Below are positions 1-9,290 of a stretch of DNA of 21,556 nt, one piece after another. Position 1 is the first letter of the stretch. The number at the start of each line of letters is the position of its first letter. A program made the translations under genes and the position numbers. The notes below the pieces were generated by a model. That model did no database searches and was not told the DNA's origin. It worked only from the letters and a program-made list of their open reading frames with translations. Source of the DNA: Larix sibirica (lineage: Eukaryota; Streptophyta; Pinopsida; Pinales; Pinaceae); NCBI GenBank assembly GCA_004151065.3, contig NWUY0300105552.1:2817-24372 (forward strand), given 5' to 3'.

Positions 1-784
1 AAGGATTTATTGATTTTGAAAAATAGAAGGGATAGAGGGAGGATTTACACGAGTAATACCTTTTGCCTAAGTACTTTGATCAACACATATATTCCTCCAA
101 TGATTTATTGAATCTAGAAGACTCGGTAATTCGTCTGAAATCATATTTCTTCTGGTATGCCTCTTTCCAGAAGCTAGCTTCTCGTTAGTGGATTCTCCAG
201 GTGAAACTTCAACCAATTGTCTAATCTGTATTCACCGATATGGAATCAAGGCTTTAACATTGTCATGCCCATGGAAAATCAAATTCTAATTCTCTGTCCC
301 TTGCAATGGCACCATTATCCATGTTTTCCCCTTATATGTCCTAGGATGAATATAATACATGCTACGGAATGATGAGGCTAATATTTTAAATATTTAGAGC
401 TAAATTTGTATTGAACGAGGTGTGAATTGTTTTTGTATTTTCTTGACAGTATTTGCAGGTAAATAATTATGAAACTATTTTGGATGCATGAATTTATTTC
501 ATAGGAATCTTATGAAGTGTATACAACATGATAGATCTATATGAATGTGGATTATAGCAGATGGAACAAATAAAGATATAAGAGGTGCTTACAAGACAAA
601 TCTCTTACACTCAATAGAAGAAAAAACATACTAAGATTTTGTGGAAAAGAATTCGACATTTTTTTACAGAATGTAAACATATCATGAGTTATTATGGATC
701 AAATGGAAACATGGCATACACAGAACAACAATAAAATAAACCTTCAGATGTTGTTGGATCATATGAACATCTTAAAGCTAGAAC
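1..784. other. Unassigned AT-rich DNA
   Basis: I see no recognisable gene here. A short stretch of minus-strand frame near 20-180 has a charged, coding-like composition (Trp-Lys-Glu-Ala-Tyr and neighbours) but it is too short and too interrupted to assign. No repeat or RNA structure stood out. Confidence 0.4.
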
Positions 785-1054
785 ATGGGTCAAAACAATG
801 AAATATTTGATGCAATTTCAACATTCAGCCATACATTTACATCAATGACACAACCATAGGTGAATCAGTTCCTCGAAAATTATTTATCCCTCATGAAAAA
901 CTACATAGAAAGAGAATCAGAAATGGAAAAAAAACTAGAGAAAGATACAATTACAGAGGAAAAACATCTCTGTTGCACTCCAAAATATTTATCTTATAAA
1001 GGTTCTTACATACAAAACAATTACAATGACTCAACAATTCTAGAGACCCTCTAA
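785..1054 (+). pseudogene. Short coding remnant, unknown family
   Basis: From the ATG at 785 one frame runs for 89 codons to the TAA at 1052, broken by a single TAG at about 860 where a Gln (CAG) would fit. The product is polar, starts MGQNNEIFDAISTF, and has a Glu/Lys-rich stretch (ERESEMEKKLEKD) likely to be helical. A downstream start at 860 would give only the last 64 residues. I do not recognise the family. It could be a piece of a retroelement gag-like protein or a chance open frame. It lies tail to tail with the minus-strand gene ending near 1180, with no sign that they belong together. Confidence 0.3.
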
Positions 1055-1179
1055 AAAATTCCAATCTTGATTACTGAGTTTGAATTGTCTTCCAATCTAA
1101 AACTGCTTTCTTTTCATCCTAACTCGTTTCTAACAACCTTCTAGATCTGTCACTTTCACTTTCATTCCATAATTATTTA

Positions 1180-4100
1180 ACAGTCTTTTGCTTCATTTAC
1201 TTCTTCTTAATTGACCCCTTTTTGGCTCCTTAAGGTTGAGGTGGAAGCCCTCTCATTTGTACTCCTATTTGTCCAATTGATTGTCCAACTAGTTGTACAC
1301 ATGGCTTCCCCAATTAGTTTGATAGCTACCGGCTCGAGGAACTGATGCATCATCTGAATGTTGGCTTGTCCTCCTGGTGGCATGAAGGATTGAGGATTTG
1401 ACTGTCTTATTGGCTATCCCTGTACTTGGACTGATGTATTCTCTGATTGTTTCCCTCGGGGTGGAAGAATAAGCTAGTGATACATAGACACTGATTTCCA
1501 CTCTTTTCATATATGATAGTGGTGTGCTTTCAAATCCTCCAATGATATTTCAACATTTATAGTATTCTCATATGATATGGGATTTATCTTTTTTAACATA
1601 TTTTAAGAAGAACATATATTTCAAATTCAGATTTCAACCTATCAATCATTTGATCACCACTTATATCTCCTTCTAGTACATCAAATTGTACTATCTCATA
1701 TATTTTTTTTTATTAATTTGTCCTTGTACTCCTCTTTTTGATACATCTCTCCATTTCCATTGCATGGATGTGGTAGGCCCAACTTTGTGACATCATTAAA
1801 AGTATTTTTGAAGGCATATATTCCATCATTTAGGGATTTTATTCTAACTTGAGTTACCTTTAGAAATGTCTGCTTCATAATCAATTGATTTTATATCTTG
1901 ATGATATGAGTTTTGTTGGTAATTTGTAACTCTTCTAACTTTATTTTTGTCCTTCTATTTAGGTAATCAATTATTTGTTCTGCTTGGTCTGACATTTCCC
2001 CAATATCTTTTTCCACTCTCTTCACTTCTTCTTGAGATAATTTAGCCATATCCATCTCATCTTGGATCACATCACAATGATCCCATTTATTTAGCGTCTC
2101 TTGTGTTATTTTGTCCCATAGCACCTTGTTGGTCCTCCTCGGAAGTTCTTCTCCTTGCACATCTAATTGCAGTTTGGTGATTTTGGTTTTTAACTCATCT
2201 CTTTCACTTTCCAAATCATCAACTAATTCCTTTTTTTTCACTTACCTCACCCTCCAACTCCACAATTCTGTTTTTTCACTCAATTAAAATTCTTGCTCTT
2301 TAACTCTGGTATCCCCACCATCTATTTGTTGAGTTGATGTATCTTCTTCCATTTCATCTATTACTAGATCAATTTCAACTTTCTTTTTAGATTCTTTTGT
2401 AATCTGCTCTGCCTCCCCTGTAGGATGATTAATTTCTTGTAGGCTAGGGGATGATGCTAGGGGAATAGGCTCTACAGTCAAGATGTATTTTGTAGCTTCA
2501 AAGCTTAAATTTGTAGCTCCAAATCATTTATTTTTTCTTCATATACATCTTCCATGATTTTGTATTTCATCATCCTCTCATATATTTGTTCTTTTTCTTC
2601 CTACACTTTCATAAGTTTAGGGGTATGAACTATTTTTTCCCTAGGTATTTTCAATTGCTTCTTGAAGTGTGCAATTTCATTGTCCTTCTACTGCAATAAA
2701 TATTTAGAATGAGAAACCTATGCTAGATTAACCCTCAAAGCGATAATTTTATTTTCCATCTCCTTAATAGTGACTTGATTTGCTTTAACAATCACTCTTT
2801 CTGCCTTGTATAGCTACTCAAGCTTGTCTAGTGTTTTTCTCAATCTTCTTCAGTAGCTACAGATTATACTACTTCTTTACACATAATATCGCTAGCTTGT
2901 CTATATAAGTCCACTTTGTCTAGCTTTCCAAAAACATTTAAGTCTACCTCATACTCATTTTCCCTCCAATCACTAAATGTTGAAGGCATGAGCACTTTAG
3001 GCTCCAAAATTGACATTCTTAGAGTGTCATTTTTGTGATCTACCATAGTCAACAGACTTTTTTCTGATGCTCCCGCCTTCTTTTTTATATCCGTGACCAA
3101 GTTTACATTTGTTTCTCTTATATTCATATATCTATTTTGAAGGTTTGACTTTATGGGTATTGGACCTGTAGAAGGTGGGGCCTGTAACACTTGAGGTACT
3201 GTGAATTCTAAAGAAGGAAAATGGGTGATCTTGAATGCTATCCCATACCTTCCAACTGGTGGTTGTTCCATCAATTCAACCAACTCTCTTGGGAGCCCAT
3301 AACTCCCCTCTTTCTCTACCAATGCTTTCTCTTCTCCCTCTCCTCCATCTGTTCTGGCTCTTTTGCTTTGGGGTCCCTTTTTAGCCGCATCAATATCCAT
3401 GTATTTTTGGAGCTCCGAAGCTCCTCTTTTATACTCTATCTACTGCTCTATGGAATTATGCTCTTTTATCATATTTAGAATTGTTTGCACTTGCTCCCAA
3501 CTTTCCAAATTTGCAATTCTCTCCCACTTAGGCTTGGGGACATAGTTATAGGGATAATGTTTGTTTGAAATCCTCAACTAGGAAATTATTGGGTGAGGAT
3601 GATAGGCCCCTTTCTCTGCTCTTTCCATATTTAGCTGCTTTAGAAACTCTTCCATATATTGTAGGGAATTTAGTCCTTTTACTAGAAAAGGCCCTATCTC
3701 TTTAGGTGATAGAAAGTTTCTTTGGTTCTTGAAATGTATAAAGTGCATATGATTTGAAGTGAAACTATACCTATTTTACTCCATGGAAAACAACCTAGGT
3801 GTGAGGAAGATCGGTATCTTGTATGTCTCTTCTTCAAAGCCATATATCCTCAAGACAGTGTGGTCCTAATAGAGGAACCAGTCTCCTACCATTAGATCAG
3901 AGCTTAAATGTAGAAGCTTTTTATTCTCTAGGAACATCCTAGGTGGTGAGGAATCATACATCAGGGTGCAAGTGATTTTCATGACTTTATTTTGTCAAAC
4001 TCTATGTAATTAGGATTTCCAAGTTTTCTAAATATTAGGTTGCTCCATTCATACACAGGTATCTGATTTCACTTTTCATCCCTGATTCTCAAATTCATAC

Positions 4101-4860
4101 TTTTATAATGGTCATAATTTTCATATATGAACATGTAAAATAGGTAGGAAGGGTATCTAAATTGCTCCACATCAGGGAGCTCTTCCAATTGGGTATGGAT
4201 TGCTTGGGCCAAATAACTACAGAGGTTAAACTTCAAGGGAATAAATCTAGTGGAATGGGTTAGATAGTTTAGAAACCTTAAAATGGTGTCATCCATAGTG
4301 CTATCAATGTCATATCCTAACATGGTGCATATCAGGGATATGGATTTCTTGGAACTTTAAGAGAAAACCATAGTTTCATAAGGGGAAGGAGAAGTGGGGA
4401 TTTCAATTCCCCTTTCCAAATGTTGAGACTGACAATGATTTATTTCAAGAGGATTTAATGATTGGTATGATGTATCCAAGTTCTGTCCATGGAGATTTTG
4501 TAGAGACAGAAGATCAAGAAAGCACATCATGGTTTGGATATCCTCTACATTTATAATGCATAGATTTGTGGAATAGTTTGAGGACATGATGGTCCTTTTA
4601 CTGGGTGAATATCTAATAGAGCACCAGGTAATGAATTTTGGGAAATACACAGTGTGTGGGAAGACTACTTAGGCTAGGTTATTCTCCCAGAGGTGACATG
4701 GGTCTTTACCAGCAACAGCCAGGGACCGAGCCTCTCTAATGGTGCAATTTAGGTTAGAGGAGGTTACCACTGTATCAAAAATATCAGCATCATGGTCATA
4801 TATATGTTAATCCACAAAAAATATGTGTTTTAAAATATTGGATTTAGATGAGGATTCCAT
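1180..4860 (-). pseudogene. Broken large coiled-coil protein gene with NLS-like patch, family unknown
   Basis: Read on the minus strand from the ATG at 4858-4860, this stretch encodes a coherent protein of roughly 1,200 residues with several stops and a few frame changes. The first frame holds from 4860 to about 4010 despite stops. It includes an aromatic-rich globular part (motifs VYFPKFITWC and FRYPSYLFYMFIYENYDHY). From 3400 to 2864 a 178-residue open block starts with a basic patch (KKGPQSKRARTD), followed by Glu-rich and Pro-rich sequence. From about 2860 to 1890 the frame reads as a long Lys/Glu/Leu-rich coiled coil (for example KRVEKDIGEMSDQAEQIIDY). The last part, about 1590-1200, is Pro/Gln/Met-rich (FMPPGGQANIQMM) and ends in a basic tail. 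Most stops in the coiled coil are TAG or TAA where Gln fits. No reverse transcriptase, integrase, zinc knuckle or transposase motif was seen. It may be an accessory ORF of a large plant retroelement or a dead host gene; I cannot name it. Confidence 0.6.
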
Positions 4861-4889
4861 TTGTAGGTGAATTGGCAGAGACTAGTAGG

Positions 4890-4907
4890 TTATAAAAAGG
4901 GTTTATA
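4890..4907 (-). promoter_or_regulatory. Candidate TATA boxes for the minus-strand gene
   Basis: On the minus strand the sequence CCCTATAAACCC lies at 4910-4899, and a second TATA-like run (TTTTTATAAC) follows at about 4898-4889. The first is about 40 bases upstream of the ATG at 4860, which leaves room for a short leader. TATA-like strings are common in AT-rich DNA, so this is only suggestive. Confidence 0.25.
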
Positions 4908-5189
4908 GGGCGACCAGAGGGTAACAATTCTTTTACAGTTTTACACCAGGGTTAAAAAGAAAATCTTCAGTATAAGAATTACCTGAAAGGTAAAAGTTTA
5001 TTGTCATGGAATTATTCCTGTGTGCTGATGCTGGCTGGGATTGTACCGTGGACGCAGTGTTTCTCAAGCTTTTCTTCTTGATAGAGATAGAATAACATTG
5101 AAATTTGAATTTCTCCTTTCTTAACGATTAAACCATTTTGAATTCAAATAGTTGGAAAAAATTCACTTGGAACGAATGGATGATGTCAT

Positions 5190-5835
5190 ATGGTGTTAGT
5201 GGACCCACTTGACATGTTTCATCTTCTGGTTGGTTGACATGGGTGCCAACATGTCCTTCCTCTTCATGCATGGAATCCTTACCTGGCCATTTCCTTTCTT
5301 GGGAAGAAAACCACTCTGGTTTTGTATGGGCGGTAACGAATCAGACAAAGAGTGGTATTGGAGAGGGATCTTTGGGGCCATTATCAATTAGAAACATCCA
5401 TGTTTCCTCGGTGGTTTTGGGCCAACGACTCCTCGGGGAATTTTTAAACCGTGTGCACCTTCCTGATGCGCTTTCACCATCATTTGTTGATCTACGGGGC
5501 CCGATTTCGATTTTTTCAGTCACTTTCTTTATCCTCGTTGCACTTCATCAATATGATAGGCCTCTCCGCCATCGATCTCTTATATCTCTTATTGATCTTC
5601 TCAATCAAATTTTAGCACCATGTTATTGCTCTTGGTTTTATGATTCTTTTACTTTTTGGCGCTCGGTCGCTTTCCATTTCTCCTATGGTCTGCAACATGC
5701 AGTGGTCACCGCACCATGATTTAAGCATATTTTTGACTTAGGAAGCTTTATGCCAAGCTCCTGAGGGCTTTGCAACAAGTATTTTCAGTACTTCTTTAAA
5801 CTCTTCGAGATTATGATCCGTGGAACATTTATAAT
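5190..5835 (-). pseudogene. Possible coding remnant in a CpG-retaining segment
   Basis: Read on the minus strand from about 5830, the sequence gives a Lys/Arg/Glu-rich product (for example LEEFKEVLKILVAKPSGAW, then SMAERPIILMKCNEDKES) with two stops where Gln fits. A change of frame near 5523 leads into a 60-codon block at 5523-5341 (RRSTNDGESASGRCTRFKN). The opposite strand has a 161-codon open frame at 5234-5719. Its Ser/Leu/Phe-rich composition is what the antisense of a Lys/Glu-rich coding sequence would give, so I prefer the minus strand. Unlike its surroundings, the segment keeps many CpG dinucleotides. I recognise no domain. It could be the 5' part of the gene that continues at 4860, or the leader or LTR of another element. 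Confidence 0.3.
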
Positions 5836-5839
5836 GATA

Positions 5840-8140
5840 ACACTATCCTTGAACCAAGATTGAAAATGAAATGTTGACATTTGAAGGAATTGATGACTTG
5901 AAATAAATAAGGAATAATAATCGTTAAAGAAAATTATGTAATGTCAAAGTATGCAAACAAATTGTAAAACCAAAAGTGACAACGAAATTTGGATATTTTC
6001 AAACCTAAAAAGTGATTGTAAATTCACTTACATTCCTTAATTGTTATTTTGTTAAAATTTTAAATACCCATTAAATTAACACTAATTTGATTATTATGTA
6101 AATCATCTCTTTTATAAATTTAATTTACATTTTAATAAATTTATTGAAAATATTTATCATGACTATGCACTATATTAAAGTTGTTTTTCTCTATAACTTT
6201 AATTTTCATTTTTATAAAGAAATAATTGCAAAGGAAATTAAATCATGTACCATGAATGATACTTGATTGTATCATTTGGAAATGTATTATACAAAATAGT
6301 TAATAACTTTATATATTTGATTTGAGATTGTACTTAGTGGACCACATAGTAATTATATGGGGACTTGCGTATTGAAATAAGGGTTAACATCATTCTTTAT
6401 ATATTTTGTTGGGGTAGTTTTGAACAAAGAAATGGAGGAGGCTAGAGCAATAATTGTGATTTTTAAAACTTTTCCGCTATAAAAATAATTTGAATTTGGT
6501 TAAAATTAAGTTCTAATTAAGATTTAATTGAATAGAGATATCATGCAAGCACCCATAATTTTAAGCAATCATATTAAATGCATGTCATATATGGACATGG
6601 TTGTTAGATCATATTTTTTTGGCTTGGCTTCATTCTCTTCAAGTCCATTATTTTGAGGTTTGAATCACAATGCAATAATGGTTTTACTCTATATTTAGGG
6701 TTTATGTAATGATTTTTTGAAGTCCGAGTTATGGTTTCTAAAAGAAGTAACCATTGAGATTCATTTGATGGAAATATATATGGAGTTTCAAGCATAATAA
6801 GGCCCCCAAGTTTTACTAATGGCCACCCCTAAGATCCTATATAGGCACATAGGTTATGTTGACCATCATTGTTGTAATTGGGTTATCGTAACACTAAAAA
6901 TCACACTGAATGTGAAATGAATCTTGTTAAGTATCATTTTCAATTTTGTGACATATTAAATAGTGGACAAAGTGACACATAAAAATGATTCTTCCCCATT
7001 TATTAGTCTTTCATTCTATTCTATCATCAATGGGTTGTGATATTTTATATATTATTTAAAACATAAAATGAAGGGCGGTAATTTTTTTTAAACATCATCA
7101 TTAATTTGAAATTGTATCCTTGATTTCATGCCTCCACATGTATCATCTATCTCACTCATGGATAGGATGAAATCATCAAGGTTGAGCATGCAACAATGGA
7201 GATCACTTTTGATGTACCTTGCCACACTTTTCATTTAATCCCGAGCAACTATAAAAAAATAGTTAATGATTAAGGGCCATGGTGGGGTTAATATAGAAGA
7301 AATTGTTAGTTGTAGGTGAACTTTCAGGCTTATATTCTCTCAAGAATGTTCATCTGCAGGTTCAATTCTAGGCCTATATTCCATGAGGAATCAATTGGTG
7401 TGGTAGGAATTGAAGTTTTGAAAAAGGATAGGCTTGGGTTTGGAAATTGATGTTTAAATTTGGAAATGGTTATCGTTGTGTTTTTGACACCCTAGTTTGC
7501 AACTCTGTGTCTTGTCTAATGGCATATCTATAGGGATAGGTGATTCAATTGGGATGCACTTTGGAAACTTGGTAGAATGGACTATAGTGGCCACCATCAT
7601 GTTGGTCATTGTCCCATATGTGATATCAATGACTTTCATAGTATTTTAAGGAGGAATGTTAAGGAAAACAAGACCTTCATATTCTCTATTACAAGTCAAA
7701 TGCATACTTACAATGCTAAACACAATGTTATCATGGAAACATTGCTTCAACAAAAGAACCAAATTCAGGCTGTAGAGAATGAATGCACCTTGTTTTGACA
7801 ATTAATTTTTAATTCAAACAAGTAAACTCAACTTATAACATTGATCTTGGTGATTCGAAGGAAGAAGATACAATAAACCAAATGAATGTAAATGTCAAAA
7901 TGGAAAAAAAAGAGTCCAATCTCTCACATACCAGTTATGGATTTTAGTAAAACATTGTTTTCTATATGTTTTGCGTTTAGGCATTTTCATTCGATTTGAA
8001 ATTTTTGGATTCGTGAAACATTGTTTTAAATTGACGGAAAATAATTCATAGTTTGATCATATTATATTCTCTTATATTTTTAGAGTTTGATTTCTTTCTA
8101 TTTAGGGGTTTTTGCTTCATAGAGTAGAAAAACATAATGC
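5840..8140. other. AT-rich DNA without recognisable genes
   Basis: This stretch is strongly AT-rich, especially 5990-6330. Short open frames occur on both strands: 6604-6795 minus, 7454-7639 minus and 7577-7798 plus. The one at 7577 contains a CPICD string, but nothing else supports a zinc finger and no frame continues beyond it. I see no RNA gene, no clear repeat and no retroelement motif. Confidence 0.4.
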
Positions 8141-8230
8141 AAGAGTACCAACATAGACACAATAGACACTGTAATCTTATTACTTAAGAGTACCAACATA
8201 GACACAATAGACACTGTAATCTTATTACTT
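8141..8230. repeat. Perfect 2 x 45 bp tandem duplication
   Basis: The 45 bases at 8141-8185, beginning AAGAGTACCAACATAGACAC, are repeated without any difference at 8186-8230. Perfect identity in a region where everything else is diverged points to a recent duplication, for example by replication slippage. It overlaps by its last bases a second duplication that starts at 8226. Confidence 0.95.
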
Positions 8231-8281
8231 ATTGGAAATCTTTTTTTTTTCCTACTTATTGGAAATCTTGTTTCTTTTTCC
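8226..8281. repeat. Tandem duplication of 27/29 bp with T-tract
   Basis: Units at 8226-8252 and 8253-8281 both read TACTTATTGGAAATCTT, followed by a T-rich tract ending in CC. They differ in the tract, which is pure T in the first and broken by G and C in the second. It adjoins the perfect 45-bp duplication, so this spot has duplicated at least twice. Confidence 0.85.
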
Positions 8282-9290
8282 TACTTGATGATGGACGTAT
8301 TATATATTGTAGAACTATTTTGGAAACTAAGCCAAAAAGGAAACTAGAGAGGTTTTCATATGTACAAGGAGAAGGATCACAATCTTCGATGGATTTTTTT
8401 TAATAATTATATAAAAAAACAACTTGTATTTCTCACTATGCTCATGCAGATTGTATTTTGTATATTCTTTTTAATATAAAGTACACATTTTTTCTTTAAA
8501 AACTTGTGTGACTATCTATTAATGTTTCACTGAAATTGTTGAAAGTCCCTTATCTGTTATTATGTCCATGGTAATTTTGAAAGAAAAATATGAAAGAATA
8601 TTTTCACTGTGAAGGATAGATCTACGAAATAGATTTAGTTATTAAGTACACTGAAACATATTAATTATGGGAAAACATGGGAAATTCGTTAATTTGTGGA
8701 TTAGTCCTTTCATTATTAATTGTGTTAGAGGAGACCAAATCATGGTTTAATTCACGATATAAATCAAACAAAAAGTCGACTCTCTCTCATAAGATGCTCT
8801 TAATTTGTAGTAAGGGTAAAGATGATAATATTAGGAGACTATATTGTGTTTTCTTAGAAATAGTGTTATCAAAGTGTGGTCCCTTTATAACTAACTAGAA
8901 AGTTTTATTAACTAGAGTAAGAATAAAGGTATTTTTATATTTTTATGAAAGAGATTTGAGACTCAATGATGTATATTATGATTTCTTCTTTTCAAATAAT
9001 TTGGAAATTAGAGTTGCATGTTAGAATGATTTCTTTTTTTTAAATTTGGAAATTAGAGTTGCAAGTTAATGGGAAATATTTCAAAGTTAGGTTTTTTAAC
9101 TTTTCAATATACATAGTACTTTATTTATTTATTTTCACTATATATTTTCAGTCTCTATTATTTCAATATTTTTAGTTTATACTATTATTTTTCTTGGTTG
9201 TTAGTTCTATGTCTAGTATTTCTTATATATCACATATTTAAGTTCATAAGATCATAGATTTTATATCAACCTACTAACCAAATTGTAAAT
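8232..9290. other. AT-rich spacer, no gene recognised
   Basis: Apart from the local duplications listed separately, nothing is recognisable between the 45-bp duplication and the tandem array. A 73-codon open frame at 8677-8898 on the plus strand shows no family resemblance. Confidence 0.4.
8978..9070. repeat. Imperfect tandem duplication of about 46 bp
   Basis: The unit at 8978-9025 starts ATGATTTCTTCTTTTCAAAT and contains TTTGGAAATTAGAGTTGCA. It is followed at 9026-9070 by a near copy that shares TTTGGAAATTAGAGTTGCA exactly and differs mainly by small deletions in the T/A tract. Confidence 0.85.

Noticed and set aside
3221-3545. Plus-strand open frames at 3221-3478 and 3363-3545
   Set aside because: They are antisense to the best preserved block of the minus-strand coiled-coil gene.
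5234-5719. 161-codon plus-strand open frame
   Set aside because: Its Ser/Leu/Phe-rich composition looks like the antisense of a Lys/Glu-rich coding sequence, and no domain is recognisable.
7577-7798. 73-codon frame with CPICD as a possible zinc finger
   Set aside because: Only one Cys pair is present, there is no conserved continuation, and the antisense frame is equally open.
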